Shown: positions 1-10,412, counted from the stretch's first letter. The stretch is 64,000 bases of DNA from an uncultured Pelagibacteraceae bacterium (GCA_902632935.1 CACPEJ010000003.1:1-64000); one strand, 5' to 3'. Notes: generated from the sequence alone by a model not told the origin. Numbers and translations are program-made.

Positions 1-591
1 GCAAATCTTAAACTAAGTGGTGAAGATAACTCTTTATATTACTTTGACTCAAAAAATAGTGAGGGACATTATGATAAGAGTGGAAAAAGTGTTCGGAAAG
101 CTTTAATGAAAACACCAATTAATGGTGCAAGGCTTTCTTCATCTTTTGGAATGAGAAAACATCCAATTGATGGATTTAATAAAATGCACAGAGGAACAGA
201 CTTTGCTGCGCCAATGGGTACACCTATCATGGCATCTGGTAATGGAGTAATTAAAAAAGCAGGATGGTGTGGTGGAGGTGGTAATTGTGTGGTTATAAAA
301 CATAATTCTACTTATCAAACTGTTTACGCCCACATGTCAAAATTTGCCAAGGGCATCAGAAAAGGAACAAGAGTAAAACAAGGACAGACTATAGGATTTG
401 TTGGGTCTACAGGAAAATCAACCGGACCTCATTTACATTATGAAGTGATCGTCAATGGTAAAAGAATAAATTCTCAAACATTAAAGCTGCCATCAGGGAA
501 AATTTTAAAAGGAGATGAAAGAAAGATTTTTGAAACAAAAAGAATCAAATTGGACGTATTAAAGTCGGAAAAAATAATTGGTCTAAATTAA
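1..591 (+). CDS. M23 family metallopeptidase, C-terminal part (gene starts before the window)
   Basis: The frame is open from base 1, so this is the 3' end of a longer gene; about 196 residues are visible and an internal Met lies at base 106. The visible part is a LytM/M23 peptidase domain. Counted from that Met it has the zinc-binding HxxxD pair (H28, D32, in HRGTDFAAP), a central His in YAHMSKF (H76) and the HxH motif (H109, H111, in HLHYEV). M23 enzymes cleave peptide cross-links in peptidoglycan in the periplasm and often act in cell separation or wall remodelling. All catalytic ligands are present, so it should be active. Any signal peptide or upstream domain lies outside the window. It is convergent with the DUF4167 gene, with a 4-base overlap. 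Confidence 0.9.
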   Translation, partial: ANLKLSGEDNSLYYFDSKNSEGHYDKSGKSVRKALMKTPINGARLSSSFGMRKHPIDGFNKMHRGTDFAAPMGTPIMASGNGVIKKAGWCGGGGNCVVIKHNSTYQTVYAHMSKFAKGIRKGTRVKQGQTIGFVGSTGKSTGPHLHYEVIVNGKRINSQTLKLPSGKILKGDERKIFETKRIKLDVLKSEKIIGLN

Positions 592-1001
592 TTAATTTCT
601 GAATGTTTATCTTCGGCACCATCTTTTTCATTTGATGTAGAGTTTTCTTTTTTTTCTTTATTTTCATTAGTGTCGGCGGTTTCCTCTAAATCCTTATTTC
701 TAAAACTCATCTTTCTTTGAGTCCCTTTCTCATTTAAAATTCTCGTAAAATGATCTGCATGCTGAAAGTAATTTTCTGATAAAATCTTATCCCCAGTTGA
801 TAAGGCTTCCCTAGCTAAGTTGTTATATTTCTCAATTAATTTAGGCGCATTGTGATTATTTCTACCTGGAGATTTTCTTTGAAAATTTTCAGAAGTTGAG
901 AAACTATTAGTAAATTTATTTCTTTCACCATTAGACTTAAAATTTCTATCATTTCTTCGAAAATTGCTTCTTCGTCCGTTGTTGTTTCTAAATGTAACCA
1001 T
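588..1001 (-). CDS. DUF4167 domain protein (predicted RNA-binding)
   Basis: A 137-residue protein in three parts. The N-terminus (about residues 1-45) is rich in Asn and Arg (NNNGRRSNFRR and similar) and resembles a disordered nucleic-acid-binding tail. The conserved DUF4167 core (about 50-95) runs from PKLIEKYNNLAREAL to YFQHADHFTRIL. The C-terminal tail is rich in Lys and Glu. The family is widespread in alphaproteobacteria and usually sits directly after prmC, as here with a 4-base gap, which strongly supports the assignment. Its biochemical role is not established; RNA binding is inferred from the basic tail. It is the last gene of the minus-strand run lysC-ispG-prfA-prmC. Confidence 0.85.
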   Translation of the reverse strand: MVTFRNNNGRRSNFRRNDRNFKSNGERNKFTNSFSTSENFQRKSPGRNNHNAPKLIEKYNNLAREALSTGDKILSENYFQHADHFTRILNEKGTQRKMSFRNKDLEETADTNENKEKKENSTSNEKDGAEDKHSEIN

Positions 1002-1005
1002 CTTA

Positions 1006-1845
1006 TTAAGTTTTAATACTTACTATGCAGCGATCATGATTTGATAAATCTTTAACAGTTTTTTTTATATAAAACCCCTTATCACGTAATAGTTTTTTTA
1101 CTTTAATTTTTTGATCAAAACCTATTTCTATTATGAAATGACCACTTCTTTTTATCAGTTCAGAAGATTTGTTTATAACTTTTCTGATTTCTGATAAACC
1201 ATCTAACCCGCCGTCTAATGCTTGTTTAGGCTCAAAACCAATATCTTTTTCCAAACATTTTAAATTACTTTTTTTTATGTAAGGAGGATTAGATACAATT
1301 AAATCATATTTGCCTGTATTGAAATTGTCAATATTTGATTTAAATAATCTCAATCTATTATTTAACCTCAATTTGTAACCATTAACCTTACTTATTTGCA
1401 ATGATTTATCGCTTATATCAATGCCAGTTCCAATTAAATTTTTCTTTTCTTTCAAAATTGACATTAAAATACAACCAGACCCAATTCCAATATCTAATAT
1501 TTGCAGCCTGTTTTTATTTTTTATTAATTTAAGAGCTTGTTCAATCAAGATTTCAGTATCTGGTCTTGGTATTAATACATTATTGTTTACGATAAACTCA
1601 TATTTCCAAAAATCTTTTTTTTTTATGATTTGGGCTATCGGCTTACTTTTAGCTCTTTCTTGAATTAAATTGTCAAAGTAGTCAAGATCCTTTTTTTTAA
1701 TTTCTTTATGTAAATTTAAGATTATAAATTTTTTATTCTTTCTAATTGCTTGTGACATTAAAATTTCACTATCTAGTTTTGCTGATATGATATTATGATC
1801 TATTAAAATTGATTGTCCTTTTTTTAATGCACTCTGTATATCCAT
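1006..1845 (-). CDS. prmC: Peptide chain release factor N5-glutamine methyltransferase
   Basis: PrmC methylates the glutamine of the GGQ motif of release factors RF1 and RF2, using S-adenosylmethionine. At 279 residues it has the family's usual length. An N-terminal helical domain (about 1-80) is followed by the conserved PRPDTE (93-98), the SAM-binding loop LDIGIGSG (117-124) and the catalytic NPPY (186-189) that holds the glutamine side chain. It lies 3 bases after prfA, which encodes its substrate, the classic prfA-prmC pairing. The ATG start gives a normal N-terminus. Function is confident from motifs plus context. Confidence 0.96.
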   Translation of the reverse strand: MDIQSALKKGQSILIDHNIISAKLDSEILMSQAIRKNKKFIILNLHKEIKKKDLDYFDNLIQERAKSKPIAQIIKKKDFWKYEFIVNNNVLIPRPDTEILIEQALKLIKNKNRLQILDIGIGSGCILMSILKEKKNLIGTGIDISDKSLQISKVNGYKLRLNNRLRLFKSNIDNFNTGKYDLIVSNPPYIKKSNLKCLEKDIGFEPKQALDGGLDGLSEIRKVINKSSELIKRSGHFIIEIGFDQKIKVKKLLRDKGFYIKKTVKDLSNHDRCIVSIKT

Positions 1846-1848
1846 AAT

Positions 1849-2919
1849 TTAAAGTTTGCTCAAACTTTCCTCTTGTGCTTTTAAAGATAAAGACTCAATT
1901 ATTTCATCAAATGCTTCTCCCTCCAAAAATTCTTCCAACTTATGTAAGGTTAGATTGATTCTATGGTCTGTGACTCTTCCTTGTGGAAAATTATAAGTTC
2001 TAATTCTTTCAGATCTATCTCCGGTGCCAATCTTACTTTTTCTATCCGCTGATCTTTCTTGATCTATTCTGTTTCTCTCTAACTCATATAATCTTGCTCT
2101 CAATATTTTCATTCCCTTTGCCTTATTTTTATGTTGAGATTTTTCATCTTGCTGTGAAACACTCAAACCAGAAGGTATATGAGTTATTCTTACTGCACTA
2201 TCAGTTGTATTAACAGATTGACCACCAGGACCACCCGCTCTGAAAACATCAATTCTTAAATCTGTCTCATTTATTTTTAAATCAACCTCTTCTGCCTCAG
2301 GTAACACAGCAACGGTTGCAGCTGAAGTGTGAACTCTACCTTGAGTTTCTGTATCTGGGACTCTTTGAACTCTGTGTACACCACTTTCATATTTTAAAGT
2401 TGAATAGATGTTGTTACCCTTAATAGACGCTATAACTTCTTTTAATCCACCTGCATCACTTCTAGAAATAGATATTAATTCCAGAGACCATTTTTTTTTA
2501 TTACAAACTTTTTCGTACATTTTGAATAAATCACCTGCAAATAAACTTGCTTCTAAACCACCGGTTCCAGCTCTTATCTCTATAATAGCATTTTTTTTAT
2601 CAGCCTCATCTTTTGGTAGTAAAAATAATTTTAATTTCTTTTCATTTTTTTCAAATTGTGAGTTTAGCTCACTTAATTCAGTATGAGCCATCTTCGTTAA
2701 CTCCTCATCAGAATTTTTATCATTTAGAATTTTTTCTAGTTCAATTTTTTCATTTTTATATGAAGCATATTTCTTTGCGCTATAAACAATTTCATTTAAA
2801 TCAGAATACTCTTTTGATTTTTCTGCAAACAATTTCTTGTCTACATTTCCTGATGCTAAATCTTTTTCTAGAGAAGAATGTCGAGTAATTAATTCCTCGA
2901 TAGTTTTTTCTGGTATCAT
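1849..2919 (-). CDS. prfA: Peptide chain release factor 1
   Basis: RF1 recognises UAA and UAG stop codons in the ribosomal A site and triggers peptide release. The 356-residue protein has a coiled N-terminal domain, the stop-codon-reading P-x-T motif as PDT (188-190, in VPDTETQGR) and the GGQ motif (232-234, in [11 protein letters not shown]) that enters the peptidyl-transferase centre. These features distinguish RF1 from RF2. The start overlaps the ispG stop by 4 bases and prmC follows within 3 bases, so the genes are probably co-transcribed. The PxT middle residue is Asp where E. coli has Ala; the middle position is variable in the family. Confidence 0.97.
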   Translation of the reverse strand: MIPEKTIEELITRHSSLEKDLASGNVDKKLFAEKSKEYSDLNEIVYSAKKYASYKNEKIELEKILNDKNSDEELTKMAHTELSELNSQFEKNEKKLKLFLLPKDEADKKNAIIEIRAGTGGLEASLFAGDLFKMYEKVCNKKKWSLELISISRSDAGGLKEVIASIKGNNIYSTLKYESGVHRVQRVPDTETQGRVHTSAATVAVLPEAEEVDLKINETDLRIDVFRAGGPGGQSVNTTDSAVRITHIPSGLSVSQQDEKSQHKNKAKGMKILRARLYELERNRIDQERSADRKSKIGTGDRSERIRTYNFPQGRVTDHRINLTLHKLEEFLEGEAFDEIIESLSLKAQEESLSKL

Positions 2920-4019
2920 TTTAAATTATTTTCTAATTCGGAAGCTTTCTTTTCAACTTCATCAATCACTCTAGTTATGATTTCATCTGTCATTACTTTT
3001 TCACTTTGAACACCAGAGAGGTAAAGCATATTACTTCCTTTTTGCCCACCTGTTATTCCTACATCTGTCATCGCAGCCTCCCCAGGACCATTAACAACAC
3101 ATCCGATAATTGATAGAGTGATTGGCGTCTTGATATGTGATAATTTTTCCTCTAAGACCCTTACTGTATCAATTACTTGAAAACCTTGTCTTGCACAGGA
3201 TGGACAGGAAATAATCTTTACTCCTCTATTTCTAAGACTCAATGATTTGAGTATCTCATTCCCAATCGCCACCTCTTTTACTGGATCATCAGAAAGAGAT
3301 ACCCTAATTGTATCTCCAATTCCTTCTTTAAGGAGAATTCCTAAGCCAATCGAGGATTTAATACTCCCTGCAATAAAACTACCAGCTTCAGTGATTCCTA
3401 AGTGAAGTGGATAATCTATTTTCTTTGAAAGTTGACGATAAGCCTCTACAGACAGAAAGACGTCAGAAGATTTTACGCTTACCTTTAAATTTGAAAAATC
3501 CATATCCTCTAGAATTTCAATATTTCTTGTTGCACTTTCTACCAATGCCTCTGGACAAGGTTCTTTAAATCTTTCTAGTATATCTTTCTCTAATGAACCA
3601 GCATTAACTCCTACTCTGATTGAGCAATTATTATCTCGAGCAGATTTAATTACTTCAACAATTTTTTTTTTATCTCCAATATTTCCAGGATTAATTCTCA
3701 AACAACTCGCTCCATTTTCTGCAGCTTCAATTGCTCTCTTGTAATGAAAATGTATATCTGCAACTATTGGAATACTAACATGTTTTGTAATTTCTTTAAG
3801 CGCTTTAGATGACGACTCATCAGGACAAGAAACTCTAACAATGTCAGCTCCTTCAGATTGTATTTCTTGAATTTGTTTAATTGTACTCTTAACATCTGAT
3901 GTTAAGGTATTGGTCATTGATTGCACAGTTATAGGATTTTCACCCCCAACTTTTACATTACCTACATTTATAGTTTTGGTCTTTCGTCTTTTAATATCTC
4001 TAAAAGGTCTGATGCTCAT
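2916..4019 (-). CDS. ispG: 4-hydroxy-3-methylbut-2-en-1-yl diphosphate synthase (flavodoxin)
   Basis: IspG (GcpE) carries out the next-to-last step of the MEP isoprenoid pathway, reducing the cyclic diphosphate MEcPP to HMBPP with a [4Fe-4S] cluster. The 367-residue protein has the N-terminal TIM-barrel (with [12 protein letters not shown] near residue 26) and the C-terminal cluster ligands C272 and C275 ([10 protein letters not shown]) and C307 ([11 protein letters not shown]); the Glu a few residues later is the usual fourth ligand. All essential residues are present. It lies 3 bases after lysC and overlaps prfA by 4 bases. It shows the organism uses the MEP route for isoprenoids. Confidence 0.97.
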   Translation of the reverse strand: MSIRPFRDIKRRKTKTINVGNVKVGGENPITVQSMTNTLTSDVKSTIKQIQEIQSEGADIVRVSCPDESSSKALKEITKHVSIPIVADIHFHYKRAIEAAENGASCLRINPGNIGDKKKIVEVIKSARDNNCSIRVGVNAGSLEKDILERFKEPCPEALVESATRNIEILEDMDFSNLKVSVKSSDVFLSVEAYRQLSKKIDYPLHLGITEAGSFIAGSIKSSIGLGILLKEGIGDTIRVSLSDDPVKEVAIGNEILKSLSLRNRGVKIISCPSCARQGFQVIDTVRVLEEKLSHIKTPITLSIIGCVVNGPGEAAMTDVGITGGQKGSNMLYLSGVQSEKVMTDEIITRVIDEVEKKASELENNLK

Positions 4020-4022
4020 TTT

Positions 4023-5237
4023 TTATTCTTGTAATTTAAATTCTTTATGTAAAGTAATTATAGCTTTTTTAGCATCTTTTTTATTAATCAAAACAGATAT
4101 TTTAATTTCAGATGTTGATATAACTTGAATGTTAATTTTTTTATTTGCTAAAGCTTGAAACATTCTAAAGGTAACACCAGGAGTTGTTATCATTCCAACG
4201 CCAATTATTGATATTTTAGAAACACCTTTTTGGAATAACACTTTTTTAAATTTTATACTTTTGTTTTCTTGAATTATCTTTTTTGTTTTGTTGAGATCTT
4301 CAGCTTTAATCGTAAAAGTTAAATCAGTTTCTTTTCCATTCTGTGAAATATTTTGTACCACCATATCAACGTTAATAGAATTGATTGATAGTGGTTTAAA
4401 AATTGATGCTGCCACGCCCGGTCTATCTTTTACACCAACTAAAGTAACTTTTGCATCATTATGCGTTGAGGAAATTCCTGTAATAATTCTATTATTATTT
4501 AAATTTGTTCTTTTTGTAATTAATGTTCCAGGTTTTTTTATAAATGATGATTTTACCTCAACATTAATTCTATTTAATCGTGCATCTTGAATTGAAACAG
4601 GCTGCATAACTTTAGCACCCAAAGATGCCATTTCTAACATTTCCTCATAAGAAATTACTTTAATTTTTTTTGCTTTTTTTAATTTATTTGGATCTGTGGT
4701 GTATACGCCTTCTACATCTGTATAAATAATACATCTCTGTGCTTTAAAGGACTTAGCAATCATAATTGCACTTGCATCTGAACCTCCTCTACCTATCGTG
4801 GTTACTCTCTCGTTCATATTTATCCCTTGAAAGCCGGTGATAATAGGAATCCCTCCCTCTTTAAGGAATCTTAATAATTTTTTTTTATTCACTTGTTGAA
4901 TTCTTGAATTTGTGTAAGGACCATTGGTAAAAATCGGTATTTGCCAACCTAGCCAAGATCTTGATTTGAAACCTTTATGGTTTAATCTTCCAGCTATCAA
5001 GGAGCATACGACCTGCTCACCTGAAGATACTAAAACATCAAATTCGGAGTCTATGAAATTGTTACTAATCTGTTTTGATTTTTTGATCAAATCATTTGTC
5101 ACACCGCTCATAGCTGAAGAAACAACTATTACTTTGTTTTTTTTCTTTTTATGTTCAATGATAATATCAGTAACTTTTTTAATTTTTTCAATTGTACCCA
5201 CTGATGTTCCACCAAATTTTAATACTACAATTTTCAT
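4023..5237 (-). CDS. lysC: Aspartate kinase
   Basis: Aspartate kinase phosphorylates L-aspartate, the first step towards lysine, threonine, methionine and diaminopimelate. The 404-residue length fits the monofunctional class. The kinase domain starts with KFGGTSVG (7-14) and includes the GRGGSDASA loop; the C-terminal third (about 265-404) holds two ACT domains, the usual site of feedback inhibition by lysine or threonine. It leads the minus-strand run lysC-ispG-prfA-prmC and is divergent from ubiG, with 63 bases between the starts. It links to dapD and dapE later in the window. Confidence 0.96.
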   Translation of the reverse strand: MKIVVLKFGGTSVGTIEKIKKVTDIIIEHKKKKNKVIVVSSAMSGVTNDLIKKSKQISNNFIDSEFDVLVSSGEQVVCSLIAGRLNHKGFKSRSWLGWQIPIFTNGPYTNSRIQQVNKKKLLRFLKEGGIPIITGFQGINMNERVTTIGRGGSDASAIMIAKSFKAQRCIIYTDVEGVYTTDPNKLKKAKKIKVISYEEMLEMASLGAKVMQPVSIQDARLNRINVEVKSSFIKKPGTLITKRTNLNNNRIITGISSTHNDAKVTLVGVKDRPGVAASIFKPLSINSINVDMVVQNISQNGKETDLTFTIKAEDLNKTKKIIQENKSIKFKKVLFQKGVSKISIIGVGMITTPGVTFRMFQALANKKINIQVISTSEIKISVLINKKDAKKAIITLHKEFKLQE

Positions 5238-5300
5238 GATAAATATTTTTAATTAAAATTTATTGATTAAATACATCTTCAATATATTGTTAATCTTGTA

Positions 5301-6029
5301 ATGAAAACTAGCACAATAAATAAAAAAGAAATAGAGAAATTTTCTAGAATCGCAGAAGAATGGTGGGATCCTACTGGTAAATTTAAACCATTACATAAAT
5401 TTAATCCTATTAGAATTTCATATATAAAAGAAAAAATAATTAGTAGTTTTAAACTTGAAAATTCAGATAAGCCATTACAAAAAATTAGATTATTAGATAT
5501 TGGGTGTGGCGGTGGTTTACTATCAGAACCTATGAGCAGATTAGGAGCAGAAGTAACTGGCATAGATGCGTCAGAAAAAAATATACAAGTTGCAAAACTT
5601 CATGCAAAAAAGAATAATTTAAAAATTAATTATCTAACTGCCTCACCAGAAAATTTAAAAATAGATAGAAAATTTGACGTAATTTTGAATATGGAAATTA
5701 TTGAACATGTTGAAGATGTTGATATTTTTTTAAAATCATGTTCATCACTATTAAAAAAAGAGGGTATAATGTTTGTTGCAACAATAAACAAAACTTTAAA
5801 ATCTTATCTATTTGCAATAATAGGTGCAGAGTATATTTTAAGATGGCTACCTATTGGGACACACGAATGGGATAAATTTATAGATCCCAATGATTTAATT
5901 AAAATTTCTAAAAAATATAATCTTCAATTACAAAATCTAGACGGAATGAAATTTAATATTATTACCGACAAATGGTCTATAAGCTCAGATAAATCCATTA
6001 ATTATATTGGAAAATTTAATAAAGTTTAA
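5301..6029 (+). CDS. ubiG: Ubiquinone biosynthesis O-methyltransferase
   Basis: UbiG methylates two hydroxyl groups of the ubiquinone ring precursor, using SAM. The 242-residue protein begins with the family's typical IEKFSRIAEEWWDPTGKFKPLH-type segment, then the SAM loop LDIGCGGG (65-72), the acidic GIDAS that binds the ribose, and the conserved NMEIIEHVED. Length and motifs match UbiG rather than a generic methyltransferase. It is divergent from lysC and overlaps the DUF1178 gene tail-to-tail by 4 bases. It implies a ubiquinone-based respiratory chain, in agreement with the cytochrome c and the NDUFA9-like protein nearby. Confidence 0.94.
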   Translation: MKTSTINKKEIEKFSRIAEEWWDPTGKFKPLHKFNPIRISYIKEKIISSFKLENSDKPLQKIRLLDIGCGGGLLSEPMSRLGAEVTGIDASEKNIQVAKLHAKKNNLKINYLTASPENLKIDRKFDVILNMEIIEHVEDVDIFLKSCSSLLKKEGIMFVATINKTLKSYLFAIIGAEYILRWLPIGTHEWDKFIDPNDLIKISKKYNLQLQNLDGMKFNIITDKWSISSDKSINYIGKFNKV

Positions 6030-6454
6030 TTACTCTTATCTTCAATCCATGGTATCATTTCAGCTTCAACTCCTTCTTCCTTAAGTTCTTGAATTTCATT
6101 TTTTGTAGCTGAGCCATAAATACCTTTTTTCTTATTTTTTTTATTATAGTGTAACGATCTTGCTTCGTAAGCAAAATTTTCACCCACATAATCAAAATTA
6201 CTTTTGATAAATTTTTGATACTCTTTAATCTTATTTTTTATCTCATTTAATTTCATGTTCTTTTTTTCAAGATTATCTATGCTATTTCTATTTATTAATT
6301 GAGGAGCCATTAAAGTTTTTTCAACTTTTTGAGAATTACATTTATGGCAATTTAAAAAATTTTTACTTTTGAGTTTTTCATACTCTTTAGATGAAGCAAA
6401 CCAACTATCAAATAAAAAATCACAATTTTTGCAAATCAACTTATATTTGATCAT
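6026..6454 (-). CDS. DUF1178 family protein (predicted zinc-ribbon)
   Basis: A 142-residue protein with a short N-terminal zinc-ribbon: two CxxC pairs (C8/C11 and C36/C39) inside the family's conserved start (MIKYKLICKNCDFLFDSW). The C-terminal half is predicted helical, with the conserved GENFAYEAR and a Trp-Ile near the end (EMIPWIED). DUF1178 is a common alphaproteobacterial and betaproteobacterial family without an assigned activity. It is convergent with ubiG. No function is proposed beyond likely zinc binding. Confidence 0.87.
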   Translation of the reverse strand: MIKYKLICKNCDFLFDSWFASSKEYEKLKSKNFLNCHKCNSQKVEKTLMAPQLINRNSIDNLEKKNMKLNEIKNKIKEYQKFIKSNFDYVGENFAYEARSLHYNKKNKKKGIYGSATKNEIQELKEEGVEAEMIPWIEDKSN

Positions 6455-6498
6455 GATAATTATTTAGTAATAGTTCTATAAATTTCAATAGAACAAAT

Positions 6499-7800
6499 CT
6501 AACTTCGATAATCTCCATTAATCTCAATGTATTTTTTTGTCAAATCCATGGTGTAAACTTTGAAACTTTTGGAACCACATGAGATATCAACATTAATATC
6601 AATGCTATCACTTTTCATATATTCGGATACTTCATCCTCATTATAATTAGAATTCAGCTTTCCATTGGAAACAACATTTATCTCACCAAATTTAATAGAC
6701 AATTTTTCATGTTTAATTTGTACACCTGCTTTTCCTATTGCCATAACCACTCTTCCCCAATTGGCATCTTCGCCTGAGATAGCTGTTTTTACTAAAGGTG
6801 AATTTGCAATTGAGAAAGCTATTTTTTTTGCATCATCTTCATTTTTGCACCCCTGGATATTGATAGTTATAAATTTTGAAGCACCTTCACCATCAGCTAC
6901 AACTCTTTTAGCCAAATTTAATAAAACCTTATTTAAAGCGATATCAAAATTTTTAATTTTTTCATCATTAGCATTTTTAATTTTAGGATGTTTTGATTTA
7001 CCTGTTGAAAAAATTGAAACCATATCATTAGTGCTAGTATCACTATCACAGCTGATAGCGTTAAAAGTGTTAGAAATATTTTTCTTTAAAAGTTTTTTAA
7101 GTATATCATTTGGTAAATCAGCATCAGTAAAAATATATGCTAAGGTTGTAGCCATATCAGGTTGTATCATGCCTGAGCCTTTAGCAACCCCAAATATCTT
7201 TATATCACTTCCACCAATTGAACATTCCTCCATTGCCATTTTAGGCTGAGTGTCGGTAGTCATTATCCCTAATGCGGACTTCATCCAGATATACTTGTTT
7301 TGTGTATATTTTATTTTTTCAATTAGTTCAGGAATTTTAATAATTATTTTTTCCTCAGGAAAAATCTCACCAATAGTTCCGGTACATCCAAATATTATTT
7401 CCTTTGAATTAATTTTTTTTGGTTGATCTTCATCCTCTTTCTGTTTTTGTGTTAATTTTTGAGAGATAATTTCTGCAATTTTTTCGAGACTTTTATAACC
7501 TTGTTTTCCAGTGAAACAATTAGCATTTCTTGTGTTCACTATTAATGAAAAAATTTTTTTAGCTTTTTGATTTAAGTTCCATTTTATATTTTCAGAAATT
7601 ATTTTGGATTGGGTATAAACAGATGCATAGTTAACTCCATCTCTAAAATAAAACATGACTAAATCATCTCGAGAACTATTATATAAGTCAGCACTAATCG
7701 TAGAAATTGCTACACCATCAATATGATCAAGATCTTGAAATTCGTTTAATCTCTTGCTTTTTGATTTAGATGATAGAAAATTTGTTAAATTAATACCCAT
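6499..7800 (-). CDS. argJ: Glutamate N-acetyltransferase / amino-acid N-acetyltransferase
   Basis: ArgJ transfers the acetyl group from N-acetylornithine to glutamate, recycling it in arginine synthesis; some members also use acetyl-CoA. The 433-residue protein carries the self-cleavage site in GSGMIQPDMATTLA, where Thr218 after Ala217 becomes the N-terminal nucleophile of the beta chain. Other conserved stretches are the GCTGTIGE oxyanion region and the SPLVKTAISGEDANWGR segment near the C-terminus. With argB, argD and argF in this window it makes up most of the cyclic arginine pathway. It is divergent from secA, with 65 bases between them that should hold both promoters. Confidence 0.95.
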   Translation of the reverse strand: MGINLTNFLSSKSKSKRLNEFQDLDHIDGVAISTISADLYNSSRDDLVMFYFRDGVNYASVYTQSKIISENIKWNLNQKAKKIFSLIVNTRNANCFTGKQGYKSLEKIAEIISQKLTQKQKEDEDQPKKINSKEIIFGCTGTIGEIFPEEKIIIKIPELIEKIKYTQNKYIWMKSALGIMTTDTQPKMAMEECSIGGSDIKIFGVAKGSGMIQPDMATTLAYIFTDADLPNDILKKLLKKNISNTFNAISCDSDTSTNDMVSIFSTGKSKHPKIKNANDEKIKNFDIALNKVLLNLAKRVVADGEGASKFITINIQGCKNEDDAKKIAFSIANSPLVKTAISGEDANWGRVVMAIGKAGVQIKHEKLSIKFGEINVVSNGKLNSNYNEDEVSEYMKSDSIDINVDISCGSKSFKVYTMDLTKKYIEINGDYRS

Positions 7801-7865
7801 TCTATTTAAAATAATTATTTAATGATTATATAAATGGTTATAAGTAAATAATAAATCAAAAACTG

Positions 7866-10412
7866 ATGCTAAATCCACTTAACTTTTTCTCAAAACTAAT
7901 TAAATCCAATAATCAAAGAGAACTTGATAGAATTGCTAAAATTGTAAACAAAATTAATTTATTAGAAGAAGAAATCAAAAATTTAAAAGATGAGGACTTT
8001 CCAAACAAAACTATCGAATTAAAAGAAAAAGTTAAAAAAGGAGAAAAAATTGAGCAGATATTGCCTGAGGCTTTTGCGGTAGTCAGGGAGGCCTCAAAAA
8101 GAAAAAGAGGAGAAAGACATTTCGATGTACAGTTAATAGGCGGAATAGTCCTACAAGAATCTAAAATTGCTGAAATGAAAACTGGTGAAGGAAAAACGCT
8201 TACTATTACTCTTGCGGCATATCTTAATGCTCTTTATGAAAAAGGGGTTCATATCGTAACTGTAAATGATTACCTCGCTAAAAGAGATTCTCAAGAAATG
8301 GGTGAGATTTATAACTTTTTAGGATTAACATCTGGTTACATAAACAATGATCAAGACGACTCTCAAAGAAAGCGAAATTATAATTGTGATATTACTTATG
8401 CAACTAATAGTGAATTAGGTTTTGATTATTTACGAGATAATATGAAATTTTCAAAAGATGAAATGGTACAAAGGGAACACTTTTTTGCTATAGTTGATGA
8501 AATAGACTCCTGTCTAATTGATGAAGCCAGAACACCATTGATTATTTCTGGAGCAGCAGAGGATAGAACAACCCAATATTTGGCTATAGATAAATTAATC
8601 AGATTTTTAAAAGAAAAAGACTACGAGGTTGATGAAAAGGACAAAAATGTACTTTTGACCAATGATGGAATAAACAATATTGAAAAAATTTTTTCAAATG
8701 CAGGAATTTTAAAAAATAATAACTTTTATGATCCTGAAAACTTAAGTTTGGTTCATCATGTAAATCAAGCTTTACGAGCAAATCATTTATTTCAAAAAGG
8801 TAAAGATTACATCATTCAAGATGATGAGTTGAAAATTATAGATGAATTAACCGGTAGAATTCTTGAAGGAAGAAGATTTGGTGATGGGCTTCATCAAGCC
8901 TTGGAAGCAAAAGAAAGAATTCCCATAAAAGTTGAAAATCAAACTTTAGCTTCAATTACTTATCAAAATTATTTTAAATTATATGATAAGATTTCTGGTT
9001 GTACTGGAACAGCAGTAACAGAATCTCAAGAATTTTACGAAATATATAATCTTCCAGTGGTTGTTATTCCAACTAATAAAAAAATGATAAGAAATGATTT
9101 TAATGACCAAATATTTAGAACAGAGACTGAAAAAAATGATGCTATTATAAGAAAGATAAAAGAGTGCCATCAAAAAGGTCAACCTTTATTGGTGTTTACC
9201 TCTAGTATTAACAAATCTGAAATATATTCAAATCTATTAAACAAAGAGAGTATTAAACATGAAGTACTTAATGCTAAAAATCATGAAAATGAAGCTAAAA
9301 TAATCGCAAACGCTGGCAAAGAAAATTCTGTAATTATAACTACCAGTATTTCTGGTAGAGGAGTAGACATTCAGCTTGGTGGAAAGAAAGGCTCAATGCC
9401 AGATGAAGAATTAAAGTTGAATAAAGAAAAAATTAAATCACTTGGTGGATTATTTGTAATTGGAACTGAAAGAATGGAGTCTCGAAGAGTTGACAATCAA
9501 GCAAGAGGTAGATCAGGACGTCAAGGTGATGAGGGAAATTCAATCTTTTATGTAAGTCTTGAAGATGATTTAATGAGAATTTTTGGATCAGACTCAATGA
9601 ATAATATATTACAAAAACTTGGTCTTAAAGATGGAGAAAGTATTGATCATCCTTGGATAAATAAAGCTTTAGAGAGAGCCCAGCAAAAGGTAGAGGCTCG
9701 AAATTTTGACGTAAGAAAAACATTAATTAAATTCGATAACGTTTTAAATGACCAAAGAAATGTAATCTTTAGTCAAAGAGAAGATGCCATGAATAGTGAC
9801 ACAATTTTTGATTATTCTAATAGTTTTTTAAACGAAATAATTGATGACCTTATTAGACTTAAAATAAAGAAAAAGTCCAATCCTAAAAGCACTGATTTCG
9901 AAAATAAACTTAAATCAATTTTAGGTAAGAATTTTATATATTCATACCTAGAGGAACTTACAAATTGTAGTGATAAAGAATTAAGGGAGTCATTAAATAA
10001 GAAATTTCAAGACTCCAGGGAGGGAAGAATAAAATTGTTAGGTAAAGATCAATCACAGGATATAGAAAAAAGAATTTTTTTACAAACTATTGATATAAAC
10101 TGGAAATCCCACATTCAGTATTTGGAACAACTTAGACAAGTTATCGGGTTAAGATCTTACGGTCAAAGAGATCCTTTAGTGGAATATAAAAAAGAAGCAT
10201 TTCACTTGTTTGAAAGTTTGTTAAGTAGATTGAAACTAGATTTTACAACAATATTAATGAATCTAACTTTAGTTCAATCATCAACTAAAAACCTAGATAA
10301 TGATGAAAAGAAAGAGAATTATAAAAAAGCATTTGATAAAAAAATAAGTAGAAACGAACCTTGCCCGTGTGGTTCTGGTAAGAAATATAAGCGATGTTGT
10401 GGAGCTTTATAA
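7866..10412 (+). CDS. secA: Protein translocase ATPase SecA
   Basis: SecA is the ATP-driven motor that pushes preproteins through the SecYEG channel. The 848-residue protein shows Walker A MKTGEGKT (about 105-112), the Walker B/DEID region (VDEIDSCLIDEART), the preprotein-binding domain, helicase motif VI with QARGRSGRQGD, and a C-terminal SEC-C zinc motif, CxC...CC (C833, C835, C844, C845), that binds SecB or the ribosome. All parts expected of a full-length SecA are present. It is divergent from argJ and its stop overlaps the end of accA by 6 bases, tail-to-tail. Confidence 0.98.
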   Translation: MLNPLNFFSKLIKSNNQRELDRIAKIVNKINLLEEEIKNLKDEDFPNKTIELKEKVKKGEKIEQILPEAFAVVREASKRKRGERHFDVQLIGGIVLQESKIAEMKTGEGKTLTITLAAYLNALYEKGVHIVTVNDYLAKRDSQEMGEIYNFLGLTSGYINNDQDDSQRKRNYNCDITYATNSELGFDYLRDNMKFSKDEMVQREHFFAIVDEIDSCLIDEARTPLIISGAAEDRTTQYLAIDKLIRFLKEKDYEVDEKDKNVLLTNDGINNIEKIFSNAGILKNNNFYDPENLSLVHHVNQALRANHLFQKGKDYIIQDDELKIIDELTGRILEGRRFGDGLHQALEAKERIPIKVENQTLASITYQNYFKLYDKISGCTGTAVTESQEFYEIYNLPVVVIPTNKKMIRNDFNDQIFRTETEKNDAIIRKIKECHQKGQPLLVFTSSINKSEIYSNLLNKESIKHEVLNAKNHENEAKIIANAGKENSVIITTSISGRGVDIQLGGKKGSMPDEELKLNKEKIKSLGGLFVIGTERMESRRVDNQARGRSGRQGDEGNSIFYVSLEDDLMRIFGSDSMNNILQKLGLKDGESIDHPWINKALERAQQKVEARNFDVRKTLIKFDNVLNDQRNVIFSQREDAMNSDTIFDYSNSFLNEIIDDLIRLKIKKKSNPKSTDFENKLKSILGKNFIYSYLEELTNCSDKELRESLNKKFQDSREGRIKLLGKDQSQDIEKRIFLQTIDINWKSHIQYLEQLRQVIGLRSYGQRDPLVEYKKEAFHLFESLLSRLKLDFTTILMNLTLVQSSTKNLDNDEKKENYKKAFDKKISRNEPCPCGSGKKYKRCCGAL

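Noticed and set aside
6665-7249. 194-residue plus-strand frame inside argJ
   Set aside because: Longest shadow frame; it is opposite the ArgJ catalytic core and is Ser/Ile/Phe-rich, as antisense frames are here.
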